Shown: piece by piece, positions 23,440 through 35,248 of the stretch | Numbering within the stretch: the stretch's first letter is position 1 | Layout: each line of letters begins with the position of its first letter | Origin: Amorphophallus konjac | Lineage: Eukaryota; Streptophyta; Magnoliopsida; Alismatales; Araceae | NCBI GenBank assembly: GCA_022559845.1 | Contig: CM040125.1 | Coordinates: 289,526,200 to 289,590,199, forward strand | Direction of reading: 5' to 3' | Length of the DNA stretch: 64,000 nt | Program-made: the position numbers and the translations under genes | Notes under the pieces: generated by a model | Told to the model about the DNA's origin: nothing | Databases searched by the model: none | Seen by the model: only the letters and a program-made list of their open reading frames with translations

Positions 23440-24650
23440 TATTTTCCCTTTCACGTCGCTCTCCTTGCCATCGAACCTTGTCTCTTCCCCTCCATTCTGA
23501 CCTCCACACACTCACCCACTCACACATACGACTCCCCGGCCAGTCCCTCCACCTGCACTTCTCCTCGCCCCCGTCGCCCATCCTCCCGCGTATGCGTTAT
23601 TGTTGTTGGCCTCCGCGCAACCTTCTCTTCCCCTTCACGCCGTCGATGACATGCATGTGACCTCCGGTCACCTCCACCTATACTCCACTTGTACCACCGT
23701 CGCTACACTTCATCGCGAGCCGCCCCACCTCCTAATATTGTCGATGACCCCCCCTCCGACGACGCCGTGACCACCTCCCTGCTCTCTTTCTTTCTCCCGT
23801 TCGCAACCGATGCTGCCACTTCCACACACCACCATAGCCATCTCCGCCCCCCTTTCTCCCTCTCTCTAACCTCCCCATGCACACCTCCGCCTCCATCCTG
23901 TCTCCCCCTTACCATCGAAGCTAGCTCACCCTCCCACAGATCACCGCGGCAGGCTCCCCTCCTCCCTCTGTTGGTCTCCCTCACACACACGTGAGCCCCC
24001 ATTCCACCGGCCGCCCTCCAGCACCCTGCCGTCACCTTGTCGGCCGCCGTCGCCGGTCGCCTTCCGCACCGTCCGCCAGACGACCCCCTCTCCGGCCATC
24101 ACCGCCACCTGCACACGCCCACCCTGCCGCTGTTGTCCTTGCGGTGAGCTCACCACGACCCACGTCGCCGGTTACCGCGCCCGCCACCGAGCCCGACGCG
24201 AACGCGAGCAACCCCGTCGCCTGAGAGCATCACCGGCACTACAGTCGTCGTCCACCTCCACCTCACCGAAGCTGCCGTAAAGCTCCCACACCGTTGCAGA
24301 CGCTCGCCATCACCGTCACCTGCACCGGCCGCATCGCCAAGAGTTTCACTTCGTAGACGCCTCCGCCTCCGGACGCTGCAAATGACGCCACCGCGAAGCC
24401 TCCTGCCAGCCACCGGACGCTGCTCCTCGTCGTCGATCTCACCGGCACCACCCTCGCACCCACGTCACCGAGCTTCGTCCGCCGACGCCACTGACGTCCG
24501 TTAACGACGCTGCAACTTCCCTCCGACCGAACGCTGCCGCCCTCGTCATCTCCCCCTGCATGCAAGCCCGTCGCCGAGCTCACCGGCCACCGTCGCCCCC
24601 GGCCCTCCTCCGCAAGCCGCCCTCGCGTCCTCCTCTTTCTCTTCCTCCTC
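23440..24650. other. CpG-rich, CCG/CAC-rich tract
   Basis: Abrupt change to C-rich, CpG-dense sequence (for example around 24000-24500) in an AT-rich neighbourhood. Overlapping open frames on both strands have only Pro/Ser/Thr or Gly/Arg/Val bias and no motif, so I do not call a gene. Confidence 0.65.
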
Positions 24651-25640
24651 ACCGGTGTCTCTCCCTTTCTCCCCCTCCATCTTCTTCCTCCTCCCTCTGC
24701 CGTTCTCTTCCCCTCTCTCTTCCTCCACCTCCTGGCGCGGTTCTCTCTCTCTCTCTCCCTCTTTCTCTCTCTCTCACACTCTCCATCTCTCTCACACTCT
24801 CCCTCTCTCCATCCTACTTCTCTCCCCCCTCTCTGCTTCTCTTTCTCTCTCCCCCTCTCTTTCTCCCGATCTCTCTCCTCCCTCCGTCCCTCTCTCTCTC
24901 CTCACGGTCTCTCTCTCTTCCTCTCTCTCTCATCTCTCTCTAACCCGCCGCGGTCTCTCTCTCTCTCTCCCTTTCTTTATCTTTTTTTTATTTATTCTCT
25001 CTCTCATCTCTCCTCAGTGTTCTCTCTCTCTCCCTCTCTCAGCTTCTCACCACCCCCTCTAACCCATTCTCTTTTTTTTTATTTTATTCTCTCCCCCCTC
25101 CCACTATCTCTCTCTCCCTCTCGATCTCTCTCTCATACCCTCTCTGCTCTCTCTAGATCCCTCTCTCATCTTCCCTTCTTTTACTTTTTTATTTCGCCTC
25201 CCTCTCCTCTCTGATCTCTCTCTCTATTTCTCTCCCTTTCTCACTGTTCCTCACGCCCTCTCTCTCTCCACCCGATCTCTCTCTCTTTCTTCTCTGTCTG
25301 TCTTTCTCAAACTCTCTTTCTTTATTTTTTTTCCTCCTCCCTCTCTTACCCTGTCTCTCTCTACTTCCCTCTCCTCTCTGATCTCTCTCTCTATTTCTCT
25401 CCCTATCTCACTGTTCCTCACACCCTCTCTCTCTCTCCACCCGATCTCTCTCTCTCTTTCTTCTCTGTCTGTCTTTCTCAAACTCTCTTTCTTTATTTTT
25501 TTTCCTCCTCCCTCTGTTACCCTATCTCTCTCTACTTCCCTCTCTGCTCTCTCTGTTCTCTTTTTATTTTTATTTTATTACTTTTTATCCCTCACTTCTT
25601 TCTTCCTCACGCCCTCTCTTTCCCTCTCTCTCACGTTGTC
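24650..25640. repeat. One-kilobase polypyrimidine (CT)n tract
   Basis: Nearly pure C/T on the + strand for about 990 bp, mostly CTCTCT with T-runs. A segment of about 165 bp starting near 25210 (ctctctgatctctctctcta) repeats in tandem from about 25376 to 25545. Confidence 0.95.
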
Positions 25641-25669
25641 TTTCTTCTCTGTTTCTTTTGATTTTCACG

Positions 25670-26045
25670 TCCCTGCACACCACACACACATGTGCACAGT
25701 TTCACCTTCACACCGCACACACAGGCACTCTTTCACCTTCACACTGCACACACACACATGCTATTCACCTTCCACCTTCACTCGCACACTCGTGCATGCA
25801 GAGCTTATATACATACACATATTATAAACATGCACGTAGAGCCCATATATGTACATAGAGTTTGTATATAATATATATATATGGTACATATATGTGTGAG
25901 TGAGAAGAGCTTATATATATACATGTATTATATATAGTATATATATATATGTATATATATATTATTATATACGTTTATCTTTTATATATATATATACATA
26001 TGTATATATATATTTGTATTATATGTTTATATTTATATTTGTGAG
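25670..26045. repeat. CA-rich then TA-rich microsatellites
   Basis: CACACA with TTCACCTTCACAC units (25670-25790), followed by TATATA/CATA runs to about 26045. A splice-acceptor-like ttttgtag lies at 26093-26100 after it. Confidence 0.85.
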
Positions 26046-26100
26046 TGTAATACATTTATGTTATCTCATCTTTTGACTTAATTTTTGTTTATTTTGTAGG

Positions 26101-28846
26101 GTAACCAACTCAAAAGCCCTCTTCTTCGGCCAGCCGGACGAAGAGGAAGAAGGAGCCTATATCATCCTGCGTCAAAGGCAAAAGCGATCAACCAATTTGG
26201 GGCCCTCGGTCCCTGGCGATCACACCAACAAACGCGTGCTTGTAGTAATTTTATTTTATGTCTATAATACCCGCGGATAGCTAAAACCCGGGTCTGTTTG
26301 TACTATAATCGGCTGCGGTGAGTCATTTCACCGTGGTCATTTACTTTCGGCATTTTTCTTTCTGCACTTTGTTATATTGTTGTTAAAACCCCGCATGGAT
26401 CAATATCCTACGGCAGTCTGTTTACTATTTATATTCATGTTATTGTTATTGTGTGAGGAGTGATATGCCGTTCCAATTTCTGAGTCTACGTGTGTCTTTG
26501 TGTCCGCCAACTTCTACTACGTAGAGTCCTAGGTTCGCACTCAGTATATACAAAGCTGTCCTAGGAATGGTAGGTCACGCCTACCGGGAAGGGGTTCAGT
26601 TTGCGTGAGAGGGTCTTTGGATCCCGTTCTCCGCCCTGTACCGAAGGTCCGATAAGTCTAGGCTCCACTTCCCCGTACAGAGTGACCTTTCAGGTCATAC
26701 TCTCTACCCTCTTTTCTACATCATCCTTTTTACGCACGCGTTTTCATTTTCATCATTTTTTACTCTTTCACTCAGAGAGGGAGAAACCCCATCTCTCTCT
26801 CTCAGTCCACCACGTGACGCGTTCACATATGGGCCTAGAATAAAAAATGAATGGGAGAGTGATGAGAATCTACACCGGGCACTAACTTTTATTTTTATAT
26901 TTATGTCATTTTACTTTGCATTTATATCCATGGGAAGTAGGTTTACAATTGTAAGGCTTTATAAGCCAATTTGTCATTCCCCAAGGATGTTTGGGTTTTT
27001 GTGTAAAAGTCCCGTAGGTCCAGCCCATTGGTCCACCTAAGCCATAGGTCCCATGTGGGGCTGGTCAAAGGTCCAAGGTGGGCTTCTAGATGGCTTGACC
27101 ATTCAAGGGGACAATTGGATTAAAAAGTCCAATATTCCAACCCTTAAAGTCCAAGATGCCATCCCCATTTATATTTGTTTAATAGGTTTTGTATTTTTAT
27201 TTTAATTGAGTCAAAACACATGGGGAATTAAATGTGAACACGCCCTTTTACCCCTCCCCTAATTTAGATCAGAGGTTAGTTTAGGTCTTTTTACATTTTC
27301 TATACATACCTTGTAATTTATGAATTACTTAGCATTAATGTGAGAAAAAATCCATTTGTGCTCAATTGGCCCAAGGGTGCCCCTCTCTCCCCCTCTAGAG
27401 TTGTGAGAGCTCTCCATTCAGAGGTGTGAAGCCTCTCCACCACCACCTCCCTGAGTGCGACGCTCAGCTCCGCTGCCGCCGCCGCCTTTCATGCCGCCAT
27501 CGCGCCGCCACCGGAGTTATGTCCAAATCAGGACAGAACCTCAATCCCATAATTTTATCTTTTTCTCTTATTATCTGATCGAGCCCAAACTTTGAGGACT
27601 TGTTCTCCCTATCTCCCCTAGTCTCCAGTTTAAATTTCGTGCCATTTGGCCTTCGTTTGGTATTTTTCCCATATGTTTGTTCTTCCCCTCAGTAATCTGC
27701 TAGTTTACAGATCTACGGGACAATGTCCCCTTGTCATACTTTTCCCACTCCCTGATCAATTTTTAGAAAATCCATAAAAATTACCAAGTGTTCCTAACAT
27801 CCACCCCTTCCACCAGTAATTTTCCCAGTACCCATAAAATTCTTTTACCCTCTGGTCAAAAATTATCTTTAGAAAAATCCCTTTTTGTCCTGATAGTCTG
27901 TAACCAGATCCACAGGAAAACACATAGTTTGAAGAGATTCTCATTTCTAATCCCTTCTCTAGATCGATGGGAAAAAATATATGTTGTATAGATGTGAGTC
28001 ATCTTTCCAGCGGCCCCAACCACGCCTCGATCCGCCTCCAGATATGAGCATAATAATTCTTGCCGCCGAGGCGCGCAATTCAGTTCCCTGTGCAGGCCTG
28101 AAAGAGCAGTCCGTGGAAAATTCTTGAAAAAATACCAAAACTCAGTTTCAGCGACCGCCGCTCCAAGGAGTCGATCAGGGATGTCCTGACAACGTCCCCG
28201 CCAAGCGGCGCCTTCAGAAGATCTTAGGAGGACGGTGTCCATTTGGAAGCCGTTGCTTGCTATCCTGCAACTCAGGACCGAGTCGGTGTAGTACCGAGTC
28301 AGACTAGTAGGCCGAGTTCGCCCCGAGAGCCTTTCCGACTTGCTGCCCTTCAACCCAGGGTCGGTCCTCCCGGGCCCACTTGTAGCCCTTTACCTCCCTG
28401 CGTGGAGTGGCTAATGTAATTCAGTGCTATAATTAACGTTTACCATTGTACCGGGAGTTACCGTACTTGGCTGGGATCGTCTGCCCCACGCCTGGAGTGT
28501 GGAGGTAAACTAGTCTCCCTCTTACTCGGCATTTGCTTTAGTCATATTCATTTGTATATGCCGCTGCGAGTGATAGGTTCCTACCTCGTATATTTTTATA
28601 TCGCCGCTGCGAGAAAGAGAGCGAGACCCGTCCCGTGGCACGTTCCGAGTACACGCTGAAGAGCCGACTACCCGACTCATTGCCGGTTTCTCAACCGCGC
28701 ACGGTCCCACGCATCCCTCACTTAGGGACGATCGCGAGCTTGTCTAGAGTCTAAGGATCGTATATCAACTTGGAGTCGAGTCCGCTGTCCGTCTCGCATC
28801 AGGGACTCTTTGAATTGGGTCTGGATAAACTGGGCCCTGCTTTACA
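26101..28846. other. Unassigned LTR- or leader-like sequence
   Basis: No coding region is supported on either strand. Near 26196 the run aatttggggccctcggtccc has the look of a gypsy primer binding region. 26890-28400 has the texture of an LTR (AT-rich upstream part, C/G-rich transcribed part), and 28400-28800 resembles an untranslated leader. I could not pair it with any other copy in the window. Confidence 0.4.
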
Positions 28847-29246
28847 ACTGGTGCATATTAGAAATGTCGTTCATAGCCAAAATGTTCCAGAAGGTGGGGG
28901 TGGCATTGGAAATCAATAGCTTAACTTTTTCTTCCTCCGGAATCTGCCCGGGCACACGTAAGGCCATCTGGCTCCATCTGTCAGCATAGGTGGTGAAGTC
29001 TTCGTAAGCTTTCATCTTCTCGACCACCAGATCAGTAAAAGAATACTCCGGGCCCACCCAGTCTTGGAATCTCTGAATAAAATTTTCTTTCACAACTTGT
29101 AAACTCTCTGCCTCTTCCAATGGCAGAGTGTAGAACCATTCCAATGCAACCCCGTCCAATGAGCGACAGAAAAGATACACCATGAGGCGATCGTCGTATT
29201 GAAACTGAGCCGACTCGTATATGAACTCCCTTATGTGAATGAAGGG
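28847..29246 (-). pseudogene. Element D gag, C-terminal fragment left of the C insertion
   Basis: The frame reads IREFIYESAQFQYDDRL, then LEWFYTLP and FIQRFQDWVG, which matches the retrotransposon Gag core of non-chromoviral gypsy elements. It is the continuation of the gag at 41158-42013, separated by element C. At 28847 it is cut by the right end of element A's long LTR, so the rest of Gag and all of D's pol are not in the window. Strand and frame continuity across the AAGGG duplication show that both halves were one gene; a pre-existing indel near 41200 shifts the frame between them. Confidence 0.85.
29242..29246. repeat. Target site duplication of element C, left copy (AAGGG)
   Basis: AAGGG directly precedes TGTCACGCC at 29247. 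The partner is 41158-41162, directly after the third LTR. Confidence 0.9.
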
Positions 29247-30808
29247 TGTCACGCCCCGAGAGCGGAAGATACCCGGAGACGCGTGACGAGTTTATATCAA
29301 TCATGTCAATCAGAGTATTAGTGTATTCGACACCAAAATCAGAGATGTGCAAAAGTAAAGATAACCCAATCCTTTATTCCTTCATAAGAATATGTCTATT
29401 ACAAACCTTTGAAGTACTAACTAAAATAAAGGAAAAATACAAGGTTGACTCAAGAAAATATGAAAAAGACTAGATAACACGGAAGAAGCTCTATCTCTTT
29501 CACTCTTGATTTTCCCCATCCGTTTGAGTTCCCTCATCGTCGGACTTACCTGAAAAGTAGAGAAACACTAAGTGAGCGAACGCTCAGTAGGAAATTATAT
29601 CTCAAGAACTAGCAATGGGTTTAAGTAATTACATCTTTCATGAATGCACTATAGCTATGCATGCTCGCATAAAACGACAAGATAGAGTGAGTGTATAACA
29701 ATAAGATAGCGACGAGAACTAGTCATGAACTTTCAAGAACTTATATCAAAAGATATCAAGATATTCAAGCAAGTGTATTCATCATGTCATGTTGGAATTT
29801 GGCTATCATGTTCAAGCACGCAAGTATGCAATTACCCCTTTTTCGGGTCACGCAAGTCATGTAATATCAAGTCAAGTACAAGTACAAGATTTATGGAATG
29901 TTCAATCAAGCTAGTCATGCACTTCGGTATAATGCCAATACCGTGATCAATCAACTCCCATGGGCACAAGTACTTTCGGGTGCTCCTCCCAGGACCAGAT
30001 CGGGCCCTATATGCGCAGGCATTAATCATGTATTTTAACATCCACTTTTGTGTATAGCCAATATGGAATTTGAAGAATAAAGCTTGTAGACATGTAGGAT
30101 AAACTTGGATAGAATAGAGTCTAAAATATGACACTTGACATAGAATGGCGATAATAACGATACAATCACGATTATCGATACAACTAGGTGGAATTGGTTC
30201 CCTAACTTGGGTACCATGACAAACAAGTATGGACATTCTTTATATAGAATTGAGGTCCACAAGAACATCAAGTTTAATATAGAATTGGGGTCTACAAGAA
30301 CATCATAACAATGTTTATATAGAGTTGGGGTTTACAAGAACATCATGACAATGTTGATATAGAATTGGGGTTTACAAGAATAGCATCAAATGGCATGATA
30401 ACCTCATCCCATTAAGAGAATTCTCATGATACACACTTTGCATAACATGAGGGCCGGTATACCATGTTTCTTTAGAGTGACATGGCAAAATAGTGTAATG
30501 GATTTTTATGGTACAACCAGCTCAGTCGGCCTTGAGGGAATCCAAGGCTGCGAGGAGACTTACGGAGGTCTCTATGACTAACTCGCTAGTCCAAAGGAAC
30601 GGAATGTCCAATGGAGAGCTTGTATGTCAATGAGAATTAAGGGAGTAACGTTAAAACATCATGAAACGTGGGACTATATTCACGGAGTGGAAATATAGTG
30701 CCAGATAATATCTATGTATATACATACAAAACCCTCGGTTGACAGTAATAAGTGGAAACAGTAATGCAGGAAAATAGCGACTTAGGTAAAGTCATTTTTA
30801 TTAAAATT

Positions 30809-32163
30809 AACGCCCTATCCAGGGGCGTTTATATACCATCTGACGACTACTCCAGTGGTCGTCCATTATTTATTCCAATTTAACAAAATTTCTAACTTCT
30901 GGAATTTTTTTATGAAACGCGCCTCAGACAGGGGCGTTAATTCAAAAATCACACCCTGGCACAGGGCGTCAGTTCTGTAATAGACGACCTAAACAAGGTC
31001 GTGAATTCAAGAATTTACCAATTTTCAGATAATAAAATTTCAGAAAAAAAAGGTACATGATCGTGATAGGAAAAATAGCAGAATTTCACAAGTATACTCG
31101 TGCAATATATTAGATTCATGGTTACATAGATATTAAATTTTAAACGTGGGTATTTATTAATTACATGTAATTGACGACTTCTGGGTAGGGCGTCGAAACA
31201 ATAATTAGCGCCCTAGTGTGGGTCGCTTCTTTAAATTAGCGCCCTTGCCAAGGGCGTTTCTTTTTGAAATTACATAGAAACCATCTGAAACCACAATAAA
31301 ACTATATGCATGCACGACCGATGATATTATTAAGATCTTTAGCTTGTTTGGGCTACGATCTTGAGAAAACCTACCTTGATTAAGATTAACTGGTGAACTG
31401 ATGAAGGTTTGGAGAAGAAAGCGATGCTCTGTTCTCGAACAGAGATAACTTGCAGGAGATGAAAGAGACAGAAGTCCTTGGTATGATGCAGCTGAAAGTA
31501 GGTTCCCCACCGATATAGAAGATTTGCCATCTGTTCAGCAAGGAGGAAGGAGAGGAAGACAACAGTCTTCACGTCCCTCCTGCAGGGAGAATATGGACGA
31601 GGCACTCGTTCTTCGGTCAAAAGGATGATCGTCTTCACAACACAGACAACCTGTATAGGAAGATGAGGAAGGAAAAGAACATCAACGTTCTTTCAACACA
31701 CACAACAAGAAATAAAGAGGAAGAACATTACCTGTTCTTCACATCGATGACAGCAGCAGCAGATCGCCAAATAGCGAACAAGGGTTGATTTAGGAGGGTA
31801 TTTATAGGAATTTTAGAATCCTAATAGGGTTAGAGTTATATTGGAAGTAATACTTCCATGATAAAGTCCTTACTCTTTTCCATCTTCGATGTAGTTATCC
31901 AGAACTTGCTCTAGATAGACTCCTGGGTCGAACGAAACTCGAACTGAATTCACGCCTTAGGCTAGGTCGTGTGTTTTAATTGACGACGTTGTCCTAGTCG
32001 TTTCTTATTAAAAACGCGCCCAAGGTGAGGGTGTTTCCTTTCCTTTCCTTAATTTTATTTCCCGTCGTTTGAAATTTGACGCCCTAGTGTGTAGGCGTCC
32101 TTTTTAAATTAACGCCTTAGACAGAGGCGTTTCCTTTTGAATTAGCGCCTTGATAAAAGGCGT
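30809..32163. repeat. Dispersed 19-22 nt hairpin motifs in LTRa of C
   Basis: Fourteen copies in two clusters: 30809, 30842, 30916, 30950, 30984, 31173, 31207, 31238 and 31951, 31982, 32013, 32078, 32111, 32144. Best-formed are AACGCCC-N7-GGGCGTT (30809), ACGACCT-N5-AGGTCGT (30984) and AACGCCT-N7-AGGCGTT (32111). The same set recurs in LTRb and LTRc at +4440 and about +8880. Confidence 0.9.
31799..31806 (-). promoter_or_regulatory. TATA box of LTRa (element C)
   Basis: The reverse complement is TATAAATA in cctataaataccctcc. The same box is at 36239-36246 in LTRb; in LTRc the corresponding site reads TATAAAAA. It lies between the two hairpin clusters. Confidence 0.65.
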
Positions 32164-32276
32164 TATTTTCCTCTTGATTAATGATTTACTCATTTAGGCT
32201 CTTTGTCATCTATTTACTTAACTTTTATTTTAATTTGATCCCTTTTCAAAATCTTTATTTTTCCAGGGTTGCTACA

Positions 32277-32288
32277 CCCTCCCCCACT
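32277..32288 (-). other. Polypurine tract, first unit of element C
   Basis: The reverse complement is AGTGGGGGAGGG, directly inside LTRa. An identical tract is at 36717-36728 in the second unit. Confidence 0.85.
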
Positions 32289-32351
32289 TAAAAGAATTTG
32301 GTCCCCAAATTCCATAGTATATATATATGTGGAGAGTGTAGAGTATATACC

Positions 32352-33513
32352 TTAAAATAATTCTGGAAATTGCTTCCTCATGAATTCTTCGGTCTCCCAT
32401 GTGGCTTCATGATCGGAACTCTTATTCCATTGTACTTTTAGCATGGGAATAACCTTATTCCTTAGAGTACGTACTTCACGATCTAGTATCTTTATGGGCT
32501 TCTGTTCATATGTGAGATCCTTCTGGATAACTAAGTCTCCATGTTCAATAATATGTGATGGGTCGTGTACATATTTCTTCAACATAGATATGTGGAACAC
32601 ATTATGAACATCAGACAATTGAGGAGGCAATGTGATGTGATAAGCAACCTCGCCAACTCTTTCCAGTATCTCAAAGGGTCTAATGAATCTTGGTGTAAGC
32701 TTGCCCTTTAACACCAAATCTACGTATTCCACGCCCAGGCGATATCTTGAGAAATACATGATCTCCAACTTGGAATTCAAGATCTCTCCTTCTTGTGTCA
32801 ACATAAGCCTTTTGCCTAGACTGAGCAACTTGCAGTCTTCCTCAGATCAATTGTATTTTCTCGGTGGTATCCCTTACCATATCTGGACCTAGTAGTTGTT
32901 TCTCTCCAACTTCGTCCCAGCATAAGGGTGATCGGCAACTCCTTCCGTATAAGGCTTCGAAAGGTGCCATTTGGGTAATATATTGGGGCCTGATCCCATT
33001 TAGGAACCTCCTACCTTTCATCTTCTCGGTGCTAACTAAGTGCTTAGCATATCGAGATAATCTAGAAAATTGGGCCTCGTACTCGGCCACTGTCAAGGAC
33101 CGTTGCTTCAGTGCAGCAAATTCTGTAGCTTTCTTTTCCTGTACTCGGTCCGAAAAATATTTAGCGTTGAAATGTTCAACGAATTCTTCCCAAGTAACTT
33201 GGTCTTGATTTAAAGTAGTTTCTATTGATTCCCACCAGCATCGGGCATCCCTTTCCAACTGAAAGGTAGCTAATAAGACTTTATCTTGCTCCGTGCACTG
33301 CATAACACGGAATATACGTTCCGTCTCCCTGATCCAGTGCTCTGCGTCGTCCGGATCAGTAGAACCCATGAATTTAGGCGGGTTCATGTTTTTAAAGACT
33401 TGGTGGAGACTCCCTGCTCGTTGTGCACCTCCCTGTGCTACTTGTTGCAGCACCTGGGTCATGCCTTGAAGTGTACGCTGCATGTTGCGCCACTGAGCAC
33501 GTTCGGCAGCCAT
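32352..33513 (-). pseudogene. Element C unit 1: Gag fused to integrase tail and chromodomain
   Basis: ATG at 33513. Residues 1 to about 185 are gypsy Gag closely matching element B's Gag (AEHWIRETERIFRVMQCT, QVTWEEFVEHFNAKYFSDR). At a point equivalent to Gag residue 185 of B the sequence switches in frame to the end of the integrase (QMAPFEALYGRSCRSPLCW). Protease, RT, RNase H and the integrase core are missing. The frame then meets TGA at 32842-32844 (CGA to TGA) and an extra G near 32704, after which the chromodomain-like end (VQWNKSSDHEATWETEEF) runs to 32352. Joint, stop and insertion are shared with unit 2, so they predate the duplication. Gag alone may have served for packaging; the first 223 residues are uninterrupted. 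Confidence 0.9.
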
Positions 33514-33667
33514 CGTCCTACAATTACAATAACTAGATTAATACGTGATTTCATTTAGAAGCTAGCATTTCTATGTTAACTTTAACCCTTGGTTCTACCC
33601 AATCTCACTGGTTAAAGGTTTGAACCTATCCTTGGACTTGGGTTTTCCTAGGAATTGAATACCCTAG

Positions 33668-33679
33668 GCTCTGATACCA
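33668..33679 (-). other. Primer binding site, first unit of element C
   Basis: The reverse complement is TGGTATCAGAGC (initiator Met tRNA type), seven bases from LTRb. The second unit has the same site at 38108-38119. Confidence 0.95.
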
Positions 33680-35248
33680 CAAAAACTGTCACGCCCCGAG
33701 AGCGGAAGATACCCGGAGACGCGTGATGAGTTTATATCAATCATGTCAATCAGAGTATTAGTGTATTCGACACCAAAATCAGAGATGCGCAAAAGTAAAG
33801 ATAACCCAATCCTTTATTCCTTCATAAGAATATGTCTATTACAAACCTTTGAAGTACTAACTAAAATAAAGGAAAAATACAAGGTTGACTCAAGAAAATA
33901 TGAAAAAGACTAGATAACACGGAAGAAGCTCTATCTCTTTCACTCTTGATTTTCCCCATCCGTTTGAGTTCCCTCATCGTCGGACTTACCTGAAAAGTAG
34001 AGAAACACTAAGTGAGCGAACGCTCAGTAGGAAATTATATCTCAAGAACTAGCAATGGGTTTAAGTAATTACATCTTTCATGAATGCACTATAGCTATGC
34101 ATGCTCGCATAAAACGACAAGATAGAGTGAGTGTATAACAATAAGATAGCGACGAGAACTAGTCATGAACTTTCAAGAACTTATATCAAAAGATATCAAG
34201 ATATTCAAGCAAGTGTATTCATCATGTCATGTTGGAATTTGGCTATCACGTTCAAGCACGCAAGTATGCAATTACCCCTTTTTCGGGTCACGCAAGTCAT
34301 GTAATATCAAGTCAAGTACAAGTACAAGATTTATGGAATGTTCAATCAAGCTAGTCATGCACTTCGGTATAATGCCAATACCGTGATCAATCAACTCCCA
34401 TGGGCACAAGTACTTTCGGGTGCTCCTCCCAGGACCAGATCGGGCCCTATATGCGCAGGCATTAATCATGTATTTTAACATCCACTTTTGTGTATAGCCA
34501 ATATGGAATTTCAAGAATAAAGCTTGTAGACATGTAGGATAAACTTGGATAGAATAGAGTCTAAAATATGACACTTGACATAGAATGGCGATAATAACGA
34601 TACAATCACGATTATCGATACAACTAGGTGGAATTGGTTCCCTAACTTGGGTACCATGACAAACAAGTATGGACATTCTTTATATAGAATTGAGGTCCAC
34701 AAGAACATCAAGTTTAATATAGAATTGGGGTCTACAAGAACATCATAACAATGTTTATATAGAGTTGGGGTTTACAAGAACATCATGACAATGTTGATAT
34801 AGAATTGGGGTTTACAAGAATAGCATCAAATGGCATGATAACCTCATCCCATTAAGAGAATTCTCATGATACACACTTTGCATAACATGAGGGCCGGTAT
34901 ACCATGTTTCTTTAGAGTGACATGGCAAAATAGTGTAATGGATTTTTATGGTACAACCAGCTCAGTCGGCCTTGAGGGAATCCAAGGCTGCGAGGAGACT
35001 TACGGAGGTCTCTATGACTAACTCGCTAGTCCAAAGGAACGGAATGTCCAATGGAGAGCTTGTATGTCAATGAGAATTAAGGGAGTAACGTTAAAACATC
35101 ATGAAACGTGGGACTATATTCACGGAGTGGAAATATAGTGCCAGATAATATCTATGTATATACATACAAAACCCTCGGTTGACAGTAATAAGTGGAAACA
35201 GTAATGCAGGAAAATAGCGACTTAGGTAAAGTCATTTTTATTAAAATT

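Larger units (their letters stand above)
21599..28846 (+). mobile_element. Presumed 3' LTR region of element A (very long, low complexity)
   Basis: It begins TGTAGACACGCC, similar to the TGTTGACACCC start of the Tat LTR of element D, and ends CTTTACA at 28846 exactly where the gag gene of D resumes. The flanking five bases at 28847-28851 are actgg; the partner would be left of the window. At 7.2 kb it would exceed usual Tat LTRs, so other insertions may lie inside, and a primer-site-like run near 26196 could mark an LTR end instead. Contents in order: minisatellite, A-rich repeats, CpG-rich tract, polypyrimidine tract, CA and TA microsatellites, unassigned sequence. The outer right boundary is firm; the single-LTR reading is tentative. 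Confidence 0.45.
29247..32276 (-). repeat. LTRa of element C (outer left, 3' LTR)
   Basis: 3030 bp, TGTCACGCC to GCTACA. It differs from LTRb at sites such as 29282, 29347 and 30071, where LTRb agrees with LTRc, so these are changes private to LTRa. Confidence 0.95.

Noticed and set aside
23440..24650. CpG-rich tract as a host gene with exons
   Set aside because: No conserved motif, no consistent splice pattern, open frames on both strands caused by base composition.
26190..26225. Definite primer binding site for a 5' LTR ending near 26195
   Set aside because: The run only resembles gypsy primer sites, no CA-ended LTR partner is visible and no gag follows on the + strand, so it is kept as a possibility only.
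27856..28353. 165-codon minus frame
   Set aside because: No recognisable domain; crosses sequence with LTR-like texture.
34165..34386. Small plus frames repeated at 29725 and 34165
   Set aside because: They lie within identical LTR copies and have no start context or motif; repetition is due to the tandem, not conservation.
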